A DNA stretch of 64,000 nucleotides from Tenacibaculum jejuense (GTDB lineage Bacteria; Bacteroidota; Bacteroidia; Flavobacteriales; Flavobacteriaceae), in the NCBI RefSeq assembly GCF_900198195.1, contig NZ_LT899436.1, forward strand, positions 2,881,001-2,945,000, written 5' to 3'. Every line of letters begins with the position of its first letter. The stretch's first letter is position 1. The position numbers and the translations under genes are program-made. This document shows positions 7,667 through 17,676 of this stretch, piece after piece. The notes beneath the pieces were generated by a model. That model did not search any database and was not told the DNA's origin. It saw nothing but the letters and a program-made list of their open reading frames with translations.

Positions 7667-10306
7667 TTACTGCAAAGATGCTAAACTTGCTTTTAATGTT
7701 TCTATTTTGGCTAATGCATCAGCTTCTTTCTTCTTTTCAGTTGCTACAACTTGTTCTGGTGCATTATTTACAAATCTTTCGTTAGAAAGCTTCTTTTGTA
7801 CTGATTTTAGGAAACCTTCTGTATAATTTAACTCTTCAGTTATCTTTTTAATTTCCTCTTCTACATTAATACTATCAGCTGAAATAGGCACAAAGTATTC
7901 ATTAGATTTTACTCTGAATGAAGCTCCGTCTACTTTTTCTTTTACATAATTAACTTCAGAAGCATTTACAAGCTTTTTAATTACACTATCAAAACTCTTC
8001 GTATAGTTTTCATTATTTACTACATAAAGTTCTATAGCATCTTTAAAAGCTATATTTTTCTCTTTTCTGATCGTTCTAATTCCTGAAATAATACTCGTAG
8101 CAAAATCGAATTCTTCAATAATAGATGGATTTTCAATTTCATTAATTGCTGGATACTTTGCTATAATTAAAGCTTCTTCTCCGGTTCTTTCTGAAATTAA
8201 CTGCCAAATTTCTTCAGTAACAAATGGCATGAAAGGATGTAATACCTTTAAATTATCTTCAAAAATAGCGATCACCTCATCATAGGTTTTTCTATCGATT
8301 GGCTGTTGGTATGCTGGCTTTACTGTTTCTAATAACCAACCACAAAAATCATCATAAATCAATTTGTATAGACTCATGATTACATCACTTAAACGATACT
8401 TACTATAATGATCTTCTATTTCTGCTAAAGTTTTTTGTAATTTGGTTTTATACCAATCTATAGCTATTTTACTATGCTCTGGCTGCTCGATTTCTTCAGA
8501 AACTTCCCAGATAGATGTTAAGTAAAATGCACTCCAAACTTTATTTCCTAAACCTTTTCCTTGCTGACATAAAGCTTCATCAAATAATAAATCATTTCCG
8601 GCAGCAGAACTCAATAATAAACCAACACGCACTCCATCTGCTCCGTATTCTTCAATCAATTTTAATGCATCAGGAGAATTCCCTAATGATTTACTCATTT
8701 TACGACGTTGTTTATCTCGAACTAATCCTGTTAAATATACATTTTCAAACGGACGAGCATCTTTATATTCATATCCTGAAATAATCATACGTGCCACCCA
8801 GAAGAATAAAATATCTGGTCCCGTTACTAAATCATTTGTAGGATAATAATAATTGATTTCTTCATTTTCTGGATTTCTAATTCCGTCGAAAACAGACATT
8901 GGCCATAACCAAGACGAGAACCAAGTATCTAAAACATCAGGATCTTGTCTTAAATCTGAAGCTTGAAGATTTGCGTTAGAAGTTTTCTCTTTGGCTAATT
9001 CTAAAGCTTTCTCTTTAGTTTCTGCAACTACGAAATCTTCTTTACCATCTCCATAATAGAATGCAGGAATTTGTTGTCCCCACCATAACTGACGAGAAAT
9101 ATTCCAATCGCGAATATTTTCCATCCAGTGACGGTATGTATTTTCGAACTTTCTAGGATATAATTTTACATCTCTATCTTCTCCTAAAACACCTTCAATA
9201 GCTGGTTTCGCTAAATCTTCCATTTTTAAGAACCATTGATCAGATAATCGAGGCTCAATTACTGCTTTTGTTCTTTCAGAAGTTCCAACTTTATTGGTGT
9301 GTTGTTCTACTTTAACTAAATATCCTTTTTCTTCGAGTTCTTTGGCTATTTCTTTACGAACTACAAAACGATCTTTTCCTTCATAATGCAATCCGAAAGA
9401 ATTTAAAGAAGCATCTTCATTGAAAATATCAATTACCTCTAAATTATGTTTATCTCCAAGAACCTTATCATTTTCATCATGCGCAGGAGTTACTTTTAAA
9501 CATCCTGTTCCGAATTCAACATCTACATAACTATCTTCAATAATTGGAATTTCACGATTACATAAAGGTACAATCGCTTTTTTTCCTTTTAAATGCGTGA
9601 AACGCTCGTCTTCTGGATTAATACAAATTGCTGAATCTCCTAAAATCGTTTCAGGACGCGTAGTTGCAATGGTTACTTTTTCATCAGAACCTACAATATC
9701 GTATTGTAAATAATATAAGTTTCCTTGACGCTCTTCATAAATTACCTCTTCGTCAGATAATGTAGTTTTAGCCTCTGGATCCCAATTTACCATTCTGAAT
9801 CCACGATAAATTAATCCTTTGTTATAAAGATCAACAAAAACCTTAATTACAGCTTCACTCATATCATCGTCCATGGTGAACTTAGTACGTTCCCAATCAC
9901 ATGAAGCTCCAAGTTTTTTCAACTGCTCTAAAATAATTCCACCATACTTATCTTTCCACTCAAATGCGTGCTTTAAGAATTCTTCTCTGGTTAAATCATT
10001 TTTATTGATCCCTTCCTCTTTTAATTTTGCCACTACTTTTGCCTCTGTAGCAATAGAAGCGTGATCTGTTCCTGGAACCCAACAAGCATTTTTACCTAAT
10101 AAACGAGCGCGACGAATTAATACATCTTGAATTGTATTATTTAACATGTGTCCCATATGCAAGACACCTGTGACATTTGGTGGTGGTATTACAATTGTGT
10201 ATGGTTCTCTTTCATCTACTTCTGAATGAAAATAATTGTTTTTCATCCAGTAATCATACCATTTACTTTCTATTTCGCCGGCGTTGTATTTAGGTGAAAT
10301 TTTCAT
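7667..10306 (-). CDS. valS: Valine-tRNA ligase
   Basis: A class I aminoacyl-tRNA synthetase charging tRNA-Val. At 879 aa it has the normal bacterial length. The HIGH-type motif is PPPNVTGVLHMGHMLN at residues 41-56. The KMSKS motif is RRKMSKSLGN. The editing (CP1) domain lies between them, with TTRPETILGD visible. The C-terminus ends in the expected Lys/Glu-rich coiled-coil arm (EEEIKKITEELNYTEGFLKS onward). It is transcribed alone, with a strong terminator after it and a 189-base divergent spacer to the DUF1573 gene before it. Confidence 0.98.
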   Translation of the reverse strand: MKISPKYNAGEIESKWYDYWMKNNYFHSEVDEREPYTIVIPPPNVTGVLHMGHMLNNTIQDVLIRRARLLGKNACWVPGTDHASIATEAKVVAKLKEEGINKNDLTREEFLKHAFEWKDKYGGIILEQLKKLGASCDWERTKFTMDDDMSEAVIKVFVDLYNKGLIYRGFRMVNWDPEAKTTLSDEEVIYEERQGNLYYLQYDIVGSDEKVTIATTRPETILGDSAICINPEDERFTHLKGKKAIVPLCNREIPIIEDSYVDVEFGTGCLKVTPAHDENDKVLGDKHNLEVIDIFNEDASLNSFGLHYEGKDRFVVRKEIAKELEEKGYLVKVEQHTNKVGTSERTKAVIEPRLSDQWFLKMEDLAKPAIEGVLGEDRDVKLYPRKFENTYRHWMENIRDWNISRQLWWGQQIPAFYYGDGKEDFVVAETKEKALELAKEKTSNANLQASDLRQDPDVLDTWFSSWLWPMSVFDGIRNPENEEINYYYPTNDLVTGPDILFFWVARMIISGYEYKDARPFENVYLTGLVRDKQRRKMSKSLGNSPDALKLIEEYGADGVRVGLLLSSAAGNDLLFDEALCQQGKGLGNKVWSAFYLTSIWEVSEEIEQPEHSKIAIDWYKTKLQKTLAEIEDHYSKYRLSDVIMSLYKLIYDDFCGWLLETVKPAYQQPIDRKTYDEVIAIFEDNLKVLHPFMPFVTEEIWQLISERTGEEALIIAKYPAINEIENPSIIEEFDFATSIISGIRTIRKEKNIAFKDAIELYVVNNENYTKSFDSVIKKLVNASEVNYVKEKVDGASFRVKSNEYFVPISADSINVEEEIKKITEELNYTEGFLKSVQKKLSNERFVNNAPEQVVATEKKKEADALAKIETLKASLASLQ

Positions 10307-10449
10307 ATGTTCTCTTGTTAATCAAGTTGTTTACAAATAATAAAAATGATTTTTGGCATCATTTTTGAAATATAGTTGACAAAAATACAATTATCTAATT
10401 ATGTTTTGAAAATTTAGATGTTGATTTTTTTATAACTAAAAAATTATAT

Positions 10450-10457
10450 TAAATTTG
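10450..10457 (+). promoter_or_regulatory. Likely -7 element for the DUF1573 gene
   Basis: TAAATTTG matches the Bacteroidota -7 box TAnnTTTG and lies 39 bases before the ATG at 10496. No TTTG is found at the ideal 19-base distance; the nearest TTG is about 26 bases upstream, so the call rests on one box. Confidence 0.4.
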
Positions 10458-10495
10458 TAAACATAGGAAAATCCCTAAACAATTATTATAACATT

Positions 10496-10891
10496 ATGAG
10501 AACAATTTTATCAATTATCGCAGTTTGTTTTATTACTTTATCTGTAAACGCTCAGGAGTTTAAATTTGAAACAGAAGTAATTAACTACGGAAAAATAACT
10601 TTAGGTTCTGAAGGTAAGAGAGTATTTGAATTTACAAACGTAGGTGATGCTCCTTTAGTAATAAAAGATATTAAGTCTACATGTGGATGTACGGTTCCAA
10701 GTAAACCAGAGAAACCAATCATGCCAGGTGAGAAAGGAAAAATCGAAGTTTCTTACGATACTAAGAGACCTGGAGGATTCTCTAAAGCTATTACAATTTA
10801 CTCTAACGCTAAGCAAGAGAGAAAAATGTTAAAAATAAAAGGTTACATTGTAAAGGATGCTAAAGAAAAGGCTCAAAAATCTTCAATGTAA
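10496..10891 (+). CDS. DUF1573-domain exported protein
   Basis: A 131-aa protein with a Sec signal peptide (cleavage probably after SVNAQ, residue ~20). It is followed by a single immunoglobulin-like DUF1573 domain. The family signature is visible: FEFTNVGDAPLVIKDIKSTC then GCTVPSKPEKPIMPGEKGKI. DUF1573 proteins are abundant exported proteins of unknown function in Bacteroidota. It stands alone between divergent valS and a convergent aspartyl-protease gene, with its own terminator. Confidence 0.9.
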   Translation: MRTILSIIAVCFITLSVNAQEFKFETEVINYGKITLGSEGKRVFEFTNVGDAPLVIKDIKSTCGCTVPSKPEKPIMPGEKGKIEVSYDTKRPGGFSKAITIYSNAKQERKMLKIKGYIVKDAKEKAQKSSM

Positions 10892-10911
10892 TAACAAAAG
10901 CATAATTTTAT

Positions 10912-10946
10912 AAAAAAAGAGTTCCGAAACGGAACTCTTTTTTTTT
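10912..10946 (+). terminator. Bidirectional terminator between convergent genes
   Basis: GAGTTCCG-aaa-CGGAACTC (10919-10937) is flanked by seven A on the left and nine T on the right. It can end both the DUF1573 gene and the leftward protease-like gene. The right T-run overlaps the last two bases of that gene. Confidence 0.88.
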
Positions 10947-12306
10947 ATATACGTCTTTCTAATCTGAATCTATATCTATAATTTAATCCATCTCTTTCAA
11001 TAACAAGAGAAATTCTTCTTCCTGGTCTTACACTTAATATTCCATTTATTTCATCTAATGTATATTCATGTGCTGGTTTACCGTTTAACTTTTTAATAAT
11101 ATCTCCTTTCTCTAATCCTATATTATAGCCAGGAGAATCTTTAATAACTTCTTGAATTTTAAAAGCGGGCTTAAACTTATATCTGTATGTAGTGAATGCT
11201 GAGAAAACTTCTGACTTAGATGTTGTATTTTCTATATTGTATGAATTAACACTATTTTTAGTCACTTCTTCTTTAACTAAATCTTTTCCAGAATATACAA
11301 TAACTAACCCACTCATATTGTAGAAAAAACCTTTTTTCAGAGACCCATTCTTTTTAAATACTACTCTTTTATTTGGATAGTCTAACCAAACTTTAAAGCG
11401 TTTTAAAATATTTCCTCCTATACTTCCATTTCTACTTCTGTATTGTCTGGCATTAACAGTAGATGTAGTATCTAAAAACGAAACAGCAGGTTCTGGCATT
11501 ACAAATCTACCTAATCTAAATTCTGGTATTCTACTTCTATTTCCGTAAACACTACCTGTTAAACCTTCACCTAAAATATCTTTAAAATATTTTTTGGGAG
11601 TGACAATATCTTCGTGTGTACCTTCAAACAACCAAATAGAGTCGCTACCTCCAGAATCTATTAAAAGTTTTGTGTCAATTTTTTTATTTGAAACTGTATC
11701 TAATTGTGTAACTGTATTTATGTAAGGTTTATTTCTAAAAAACTCTAAAGGAAATTCTTCACACCTACTACATGTTTTGTGTTTGTATTTTTTTGGATTA
11801 TAAAAGGTTAATAATTCTCTATCATAATCAATCTTTACAATAACATCTTTTAAAAGATCAAATCCAATAATTCCGTGAATAGTTACTCCCATTTTAGAAG
11901 ACATATTGAAACTGTCTCTCAAAATAACGTATAAATTCTGACTAGGATTAACAATATTATTAATTTTAAAGTGATTTTTCTTAGATAATAAAGCTTCGAC
12001 TGGTTCCTGATCTCCAAGTCCTTGTAATTGAATCTTTTTTACATCATTTAAACCTAAGCTATCTTTTTCAGATAAATTAAAAAGTATGGTTTTATTTACA
12101 CCAGTATCTAGAATAAATGATAAATTTTTACCGTTAATTTCTAAGGGAATTACAATCAGGTTGTTAATTTTTTTAAACTTAACTTTCTGTTTAACATCAT
12201 TTCTACCAAAAAACTGAAACTTACTTTGAGAAGTTAATGTGTAAACTCCACAAAAAAGTAAGAGTAATAGTAATCCTTTTTTCAAGCTGTGTCTTTTAAT
12301 ATTCAA
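10945..12306 (-). CDS. Exported aspartyl-protease-like protein with PDZ domain
   Basis: This 453-aa protein has a signal peptide (hydrophobic LLLLLLFCGVYTL, residues 13-25). It has two retropepsin-like half-domains. The first carries FILDTGVNKT with a later GIIGFDLL; the second carries LLIDSGGSDS with GSIGGNILKRF. The D(T/S)G pairs suggest an active-site dyad, the second in DSG form. The C-terminal ~95 residues look like a PDZ domain (IQEVIKDSPGYNIGLEKGDI). The combination is common in exported Bacteroidota proteins. Proteolytic activity and substrate are not known. It is monocistronic and convergent with the DUF1573 gene. Confidence 0.85.
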   Translation of the reverse strand: MNIKRHSLKKGLLLLLLFCGVYTLTSQSKFQFFGRNDVKQKVKFKKINNLIVIPLEINGKNLSFILDTGVNKTILFNLSEKDSLGLNDVKKIQLQGLGDQEPVEALLSKKNHFKINNIVNPSQNLYVILRDSFNMSSKMGVTIHGIIGFDLLKDVIVKIDYDRELLTFYNPKKYKHKTCSRCEEFPLEFFRNKPYINTVTQLDTVSNKKIDTKLLIDSGGSDSIWLFEGTHEDIVTPKKYFKDILGEGLTGSVYGNRSRIPEFRLGRFVMPEPAVSFLDTTSTVNARQYRSRNGSIGGNILKRFKVWLDYPNKRVVFKKNGSLKKGFFYNMSGLVIVYSGKDLVKEEVTKNSVNSYNIENTTSKSEVFSAFTTYRYKFKPAFKIQEVIKDSPGYNIGLEKGDIIKKLNGKPAHEYTLDEINGILSVRPGRRISLVIERDGLNYRYRFRLERRI

Positions 12307-12468
12307 CTATTCAATATACAATCAAATTTATTAATTATTAATTTTTTAAGATAGTTTTAACCATTTTCTTTCGGTGAAATGTGTGTTTTTTAAGGTAGAA
12401 GATTATTTAATTTTTCATATATTTTTTGCAACTTTGCTCACTGTAAAACAACTATAAAAATTCTAATT

Positions 12469-13659
12469 ATGCCATCAATTTCTGACAAAGGAAATTCAAT
12501 GCCGCAATCACCAATTCGTAAACTGGTTCCTTTTGCGGAGGATGCTAAAAAAAGAGGTGTAAAAGTTTTCCATTTAAATATCGGTCAGCCAGATATTAAA
12601 ACTCCTCAGGTAGCATTAGATGCTGTAAAAAATAATAATATTGAAGTATTATCTTATGCCAGATCTGAAGGTTCTGAAACGTATAGAAACAAACTTTCTG
12701 AATACTACGATAAAAATGGTATTTCTGTAACTGCAAACGATATTATTGCAACTACAGGTGGATCTGAAGCTTTATTATTTACTATTGGTAGTATTACTGA
12801 TCCGGGAGATGAAATTATTATTCCTGAACCTTTTTATGCTAACTACAATGGTTTTTCTATTGCTTCTGGAGTAAAAGTAGTTCCTGTAATTTCTTCTATC
12901 GACGATAACTTTGCTTTACCAAAGATTGAAGATTTTGAAAAGTTAATTACTCCAAAGACTAAAGCAATTTTAATCTGTAATCCTGGAAATCCAACGGGAT
13001 ATTTATACAGTAAAGAAGAAATTCAAAAGTTAAAAGAAATTGTTCTTAAACACGATCTATTTTTAATAGCTGATGAAGTTTATAGAGAATTTGCATACGA
13101 TGGTGCAGAACATCATTCTATTTTAAAAGAAGATGGTTTAGACAAAAATGCTATCGTTATAGATTCTGTTTCGAAGCGTTACAGTATGTGTGGTGCAAGA
13201 ATTGGATGCATTGTTTCTAGAAACCAAGAATTTGTTCAAACTGCAATTAAATTTGCACAAGCAAGATTAAGTCCGCCTACTTATGCTTTAATCGCTAGTG
13301 AAGCAGCTTTAGATACGCCTCAAAGTTATTTTGACGATGTTATTGAAGAATATGTAGAACGTAGAAATACACTAATTTCTGAGTTAGAAAAAATCGAAGG
13401 TGTAAAAGTAGCCAAACCAAAGGGTGCTTTTTATTGTATTGCCGAGTTACCAGTTGAAAACTCAGAAGATTTTGCACAGTGGATTTTAGAAAGTTTTAAT
13501 CATAATAATGAAACTGTAATGGTTGCTCCTGCTGGAGGTTTTTATTCTACCAAAGGAGAAGGAAAAAATCAGGTTCGTATTGCCTATGTTTTAAACAAAG
13601 AAGATTTAAAACGTTGTGTCGCTATTTTAAAAGCAGCTTTAGAAGCTTACAATAAATAA
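12469..13659 (+). CDS. PLP-dependent class I/II aminotransferase
   Basis: A 396-aa fold-type I aminotransferase of the aspartate/aromatic group. Visible landmarks are NIGQPDIKTP, TTGGSEALLF, NPGNPTGYLY and the PLP-lysine segment SVSKRYSMCGARIGC (Lys near residue 235). Substrate specificity cannot be read from the sequence. It is followed after 6 bases by murB on the same strand, so the two are probably co-transcribed. A near-consensus -7 box (CAACTTTG, 12429-12436) lies upstream without a clear -33 box. Confidence 0.93.
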   Translation: MPSISDKGNSMPQSPIRKLVPFAEDAKKRGVKVFHLNIGQPDIKTPQVALDAVKNNNIEVLSYARSEGSETYRNKLSEYYDKNGISVTANDIIATTGGSEALLFTIGSITDPGDEIIIPEPFYANYNGFSIASGVKVVPVISSIDDNFALPKIEDFEKLITPKTKAILICNPGNPTGYLYSKEEIQKLKEIVLKHDLFLIADEVYREFAYDGAEHHSILKEDGLDKNAIVIDSVSKRYSMCGARIGCIVSRNQEFVQTAIKFAQARLSPPTYALIASEAALDTPQSYFDDVIEEYVERRNTLISELEKIEGVKVAKPKGAFYCIAELPVENSEDFAQWILESFNHNNETVMVAPAGGFYSTKGEGKNQVRIAYVLNKEDLKRCVAILKAALEAYNK

Positions 13660-13665
13660 TTTCAT

Positions 13666-14673
13666 TTGGAAATTCAACAAAATATATCACTAAAGAATTA
13701 TAATACGTTTGGCATTGATGTTAATGCCAAACGTTTTATTTCTATCCGTTCTGTTCATGAACTGCAACAACTTGTAGTAAAGGAAAAATCTATTTTTTTA
13801 ATTTCTGGAGGAAGCAATATGTTATTGACTAAAGATATTGATGATTTAGTTGTGCATATCAATACCGAAGGAATTTGTATTGATAGAGAAGATGAAAACT
13901 CAGTTTATCTTACAGTAAATTCAGGAGAAAACTGGCACGATTTTGTTTTGTGGTGTATTGACCAAAACTATGGTGGAATTGAAAATTTATCTTTAATTCC
14001 AGGTAATGTAGGTACATGTCCTATTCAAAATATTGGTGCATATGGTGTTGAAGTTAAAGATGTAATTACAAAAGTAGAAGCTGTTTCGATAGAAACAGGA
14101 AAACTAGTTCAATTTTCGAACACTGAATGTAAATTTGGTTATCGTAATTCTATTTTTAAGAATGAAGTTAAAGGAAAGTATATTATTACTTCTGTAAGTT
14201 TTAAATTGACAAAGAAAGATCATGTGCTTAATACTTCTTATGGTGCTATTGAAACTGAACTTGCCTCTAAAAACATTACAAATCCTACAATTAAAAACGT
14301 CTCTGATGCTGTAATAGCGATTAGACAGTCAAAACTACCAGATCCTAAAGAAATTGGAAATAGCGGTAGTTTTTTTAAAAATCCAGTGATTTCTATAAGT
14401 CTTTTTGAGAATTTAAAAGAGCAATTCCCAAATATTCCTAGTTATCCAGTTTCTGATGAAGAAATTAAAGTCCCAGCTGGTTGGTTAATTGAACAAAGTG
14501 GATTTAAAGGGAAACGTTTTGGTGATTATGGTGTTCATGAAAAGCAAGCCTTAGTTTTAGTGAACTATGGAAATGCTTCTGGTAAAGATATTTATAAACT
14601 TGCGCAACAAATACAAAACACTATCAAAGAGAACTTTAAAATTGATTTAGAAATTGAAGTGAATGTTATCTAA
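13666..14673 (+). CDS. murB: UDP-N-acetylenolpyruvoylglucosamine reductase MurB
   Basis: MurB reduces enolpyruvyl-UDP-GlcNAc to UDP-MurNAc in peptidoglycan synthesis. The 335-aa sequence starts ISLKNYNTFGIDVNAK, typical of the family. It has the FAD-binding LISGGSNMLL, LIPGNVGTCPIQNIGAYGVE and the catalytic-serine region GNSGSFFKNP. The best start is a TTG at 13666, because the family N-terminus begins there and no ATG is near. Its stop codon directly abuts the stop codon of the convergent hydrolase gene, leaving no room for a terminator. Confidence 0.95.
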   Translation: MEIQQNISLKNYNTFGIDVNAKRFISIRSVHELQQLVVKEKSIFLISGGSNMLLTKDIDDLVVHINTEGICIDREDENSVYLTVNSGENWHDFVLWCIDQNYGGIENLSLIPGNVGTCPIQNIGAYGVEVKDVITKVEAVSIETGKLVQFSNTECKFGYRNSIFKNEVKGKYIITSVSFKLTKKDHVLNTSYGAIETELASKNITNPTIKNVSDAVIAIRQSKLPDPKEIGNSGSFFKNPVISISLFENLKEQFPNIPSYPVSDEEIKVPAGWLIEQSGFKGKRFGDYGVHEKQALVLVNYGNASGKDIYKLAQQIQNTIKENFKIDLEIEVNVI

Positions 14674-15726
14674 TTATATCTTCTCTTCAATTTTATTTAA
14701 CCAATTTGTTATAGTAGACAAGAAGTTTTCAGATCTTATCCAAGGTAAATTGTCATCTTGAAACTCATAAAACCCTCCGGTTTTACATGTAAATAAATTA
14801 TGGTTACAATTGGGAAATGATTTTGTTGTAAAATGTGTAGTTTTTCCTAAAGTTTTCTGATACAAAGCTTTTGTTTTCTTCCAATCAACTTGTGTATCTT
14901 TTTCCCCAAACAAAGCTAAAACAGGACATTTAATTTTTAACAATTCTGACTCAAAATCTTGAACGTAAATTTGAAGATTCGTTTTATAATCAAAAGGCAT
15001 TTTCATAAACTCTTTTTGATACGCTAGATATCCCTTTTCGGTAACAACTCTTCCTTCATTAAATCTCTTTAAAAACTTATTCTTTCTTAGATTTTTAGTG
15101 GCATTCATATAGTCTTTAAAACTTCCGCCAGAATGTGTAATTCTATAACTCTCTTTTAATTCGTTCTGTAAAATATGTATAGAATCTTTAGTTACACCTT
15201 CAGTTTTTAAATTCTCTTTGAATAAATACGCAAAACTTTCTTTGGGTCCTACTCCACTTACAGATATCCAAAAACTAATATTTTTAAATTTATTAATTAC
15301 AATAGGATTTATCCACCCTGCTCTACTAATTCCCCACAAACCTATCCTATCGGCACCTTTAATCTTTTGCTTTTTTAAGGACTTAATAGCTGCTATAACC
15401 TCATCTGCGCTGTTTTGTACAGATTGATTGTAATTAAATACACCTTCACTTTTACCACAACCCATTTTATCCCACATGTAAGTTGCATATCCAGCTTTTA
15501 AAATAGCATTTCTGACATCAAGATGCCATTCTTGTTGAACCGCATTTGTTTTCCCAGAACCATGTACTATAATTACTATACCTTTCGGATTCTTATTCTT
15601 TGGAGTATTGAAAACTCCTTCAAGTTTAATTCCTTCAAAATCAAAATTTAAAATTCTTCTTTCGCTTTGAGCAAAAGAAATTATATAACTAAAAAATAAG
15701 AATAAGCTAAATATTTTCAATTTCAT
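14674..15726 (-). CDS. Exported alpha/beta hydrolase
   Basis: This 350-aa protein has a signal peptide ending near FAQS (residue 20) and an alpha/beta-hydrolase fold. IVHGSGKT is the oxyanion loop, GISRAG places the nucleophile at Ser134, GEKDTQVD gives the likely Asp, and NCNHNLF the likely His. It resembles the serine aminopeptidase S33/BAAT-like group. The substrate is unknown. It is a single leftward gene convergent with murB and shares a zero-length boundary with it. Confidence 0.88.
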   Translation of the reverse strand: MKLKIFSLFLFFSYIISFAQSERRILNFDFEGIKLEGVFNTPKNKNPKGIVIIVHGSGKTNAVQQEWHLDVRNAILKAGYATYMWDKMGCGKSEGVFNYNQSVQNSADEVIAAIKSLKKQKIKGADRIGLWGISRAGWINPIVINKFKNISFWISVSGVGPKESFAYLFKENLKTEGVTKDSIHILQNELKESYRITHSGGSFKDYMNATKNLRKNKFLKRFNEGRVVTEKGYLAYQKEFMKMPFDYKTNLQIYVQDFESELLKIKCPVLALFGEKDTQVDWKKTKALYQKTLGKTTHFTTKSFPNCNHNLFTCKTGGFYEFQDDNLPWIRSENFLSTITNWLNKIEEKI

Positions 15727-15835
15727 GTATGATGAGATTTAAACATACAATAGAGACTAAATTTTTTTTAAAACGTTGCATTTTATTAAAATTTCAAATC
15801 GTTAACTATAAATAATTTTTGTAGTAGTGTTGACT

Positions 15836-16903
15836 TCAATATGAAAAATAGTATCCCTTTTTAGTTTGTGAATTGATAAAAACATAATTACCCGTTGAAT
15901 CTGGAGTAAACTCTATTACACGAGCTTTATTTTTCCCTCTGTAGTAAAAAGATTCTTTATTTGGATAAACCACCTCAGTATCTACATATCCTTTTGAAAT
16001 TGGAGAAGCACTGTATTTATAATCTGCCGTGCCTAAATAATTATCATTCTCTTTTGCCTTGTATAAATACGAAGCAAAAACAGGATCGAAAACAATAAAA
16101 CGAATTAAACTATCCTTTTCTATTTTAAATTCTTTTATTTTTTTAGGATAGAAAAACTTTCTAATATTGTATCCAAAATTTCCACCCCACAATATTCTTC
16201 CTATTTTTTTCTCGGTTGTATATAATAATTTAGCCTGTGGTAAAGGTATTAGTTCATTAGATTTTACAAGATAAATACCTTGTTTCTTTTGATCTTTATT
16301 TATTAGTGTAATGTTATGGTCTTTACTTTTATAATATGGTATAGAAACATCTACTGTATCGTAACCTTCTTTTTCTAATATAAAATTCGTTCGATATTTT
16401 TTAAATCTAAAATGTGATGAAACTATTTTTTCTTTTTTAAGAGAGTCTGTTAAAGTAACTGTTACATTTTGTAATGGATTGGAAAAAAGATTTTCTACTT
16501 TTCCGGAGAATTCGGCAGGTACATTTTCGTGTTTTTTATTTAGAGAAATTTTCTCATATTCGATAGTATTTGTTCCTTTTTTCTTTAATACAACATCTCT
16601 GAAATGATACTGTTCATTTTCAGAAAAGTTTTCAATTTTAGCAGATCTAGTGTGATATCCTTCTTTTTTAAACTTTAAGAAAAGAGTTCTTGATGTATTA
16701 AATTGATAATGACCATTAGCATCTGTCTTTGTTGAAATCAAAGAATCTCTGTAAAATAGTTCTACATGCGTTATTGGATTTCCTGCTTCATCAATTATAT
16801 CACCTTCAATTCGTGGTTGATTATCATTGTTGAATGAAATACATCTCGTAAAAATGAAAATAGAAAGAGAGAGTACAATAAAAAAACTTTTATTTCTTTT
16901 CAT
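15836..16903 (-). CDS. Lipoprotein with carboxypeptidase-regulatory-like domain
   Basis: The ATG at 16903 was chosen over one 36 bases upstream, because it gives a compact signal (MKRNKSFFIVLSLSIFIF then TRC, a lipobox-like cysteine). The mature protein (~335 aa) opens with a CarboxypepD_reg-like beta-sandwich: IEGDIIDEAGNPITHVELFY, then TKTDANGHYQF. A second similar segment follows at FSGKVENLFSNPLQNVTVTL. The C-terminal half is not recognised. No operon partner is evident; the 77-base spacer to the SCO operon holds that operon's terminator. Function unknown. Confidence 0.75.
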   Translation of the reverse strand: MKRNKSFFIVLSLSIFIFTRCISFNNDNQPRIEGDIIDEAGNPITHVELFYRDSLISTKTDANGHYQFNTSRTLFLKFKKEGYHTRSAKIENFSENEQYHFRDVVLKKKGTNTIEYEKISLNKKHENVPAEFSGKVENLFSNPLQNVTVTLTDSLKKEKIVSSHFRFKKYRTNFILEKEGYDTVDVSIPYYKSKDHNITLINKDQKKQGIYLVKSNELIPLPQAKLLYTTEKKIGRILWGGNFGYNIRKFFYPKKIKEFKIEKDSLIRFIVFDPVFASYLYKAKENDNYLGTADYKYSASPISKGYVDTEVVYPNKESFYYRGKNKARVIEFTPDSTGNYVFINSQTKKGYYFSY

Positions 16904-16963
16904 AGCCTTGTAATTATTGGATAGCAAATAATTATTCATTTAACTACCAAAACAAAACTATAT

Positions 16964-16988
16964 AAAAAAAGTAACTAAAATTAGTTAC
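16964..16988 (-). terminator. Terminator of the sulfatase/YHYH/SCO operon
   Basis: GTAACTA-aaa-TTAGTTAC (16971-16988) is followed on the minus strand by seven T (16970-16964). It lies 28 bases past the SCO gene stop. Confidence 0.75.
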
Positions 16989-17016
16989 CTCTTAATAATC
17001 GCAAATAGTTTTTATG

Positions 17017-17676
17017 CTAAATCTCTTTTTTCAACAGATCGATATGTCGGATTAATCTTTTTATTTCTAGTTGAATTGTACCATTGTAAACACCTCTTAT
17101 TCTTCCTCTTTTATCAACTAAAATAAAATTTTCTGTATGTATAAAAGCATCTTTGTCTTGAGTTTTCACAAAATCTTCGTCAGCAAAATACGACGTTCTT
17201 GCCAAATCATAAATTAGTTCTTTATCGCCTGTTACTAAATTCCATTTTTCAGAATCAATTCCATTTTCTAAAGCATATTGTTTTAACACAGGAACAGAAT
17301 CTTTAACAGGCATTACCGTATGCGATAATAACTGGACATCTGCATCTTTTTTATACTTTTCTTGCAGCGTACTCATGTTTTTTTCAAGAACTGGACAAAT
17401 TCCTGGACAACTCACAAAGAAAAAATCTGCTACATAGATTTTACCTTTATAATTTTCATTAGTGATTGTTTCTCCCTCTTGATTTATCAAACTGAAATCT
17501 CCAATCTTATGAATAGTATTGTATTCTTTTGAATCTTCTGAAATCCATTCAGGAGTAAAAACAGCAGAATTAAAGAAAGGTAACGTAACTGTTTTATCAA
17601 CTTTAACTTCTTTTTTACAACTTACACAAAATAGTGCAGTGCAAATCCATAATATAGTTCTATTTATAACTTTCAT
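17017..17676 (-). CDS. SCO1/SenC-family thioredoxin-like lipoprotein
   Basis: A 219-aa lipoprotein (LFCVSC, lipid Cys20) of the SCO family. These proteins bind copper and help assemble the CuA site of cytochrome oxidase or act as thiol-redox proteins. The copper ligands are present: CPGIC (Cys90, Cys94) and His180 in AFIHTENF. It is the last gene of a leftward operon and overlaps the preceding MORN-type gene by 17 bases. In this context it may serve a redox or copper role linked to the YHYH protein, which is inference. Confidence 0.92.
   Translation of the reverse strand: MKVINRTILWICTALFCVSCKKEVKVDKTVTLPFFNSAVFTPEWISEDSKEYNTIHKIGDFSLINQEGETITNENYKGKIYVADFFFVSCPGICPVLEKNMSTLQEKYKKDADVQLLSHTVMPVKDSVPVLKQYALENGIDSEKWNLVTGDKELIYDLARTSYFADEDFVKTQDKDAFIHTENFILVDKRGRIRGVYNGTIQLEIKRLIRHIDLLKKEI

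Noticed and set aside
7581-7826. Rightward open frame overlapping the valS terminator and valS 3' end
   Set aside because: It reads through the terminator stem and is antisense to valS; a shadow.
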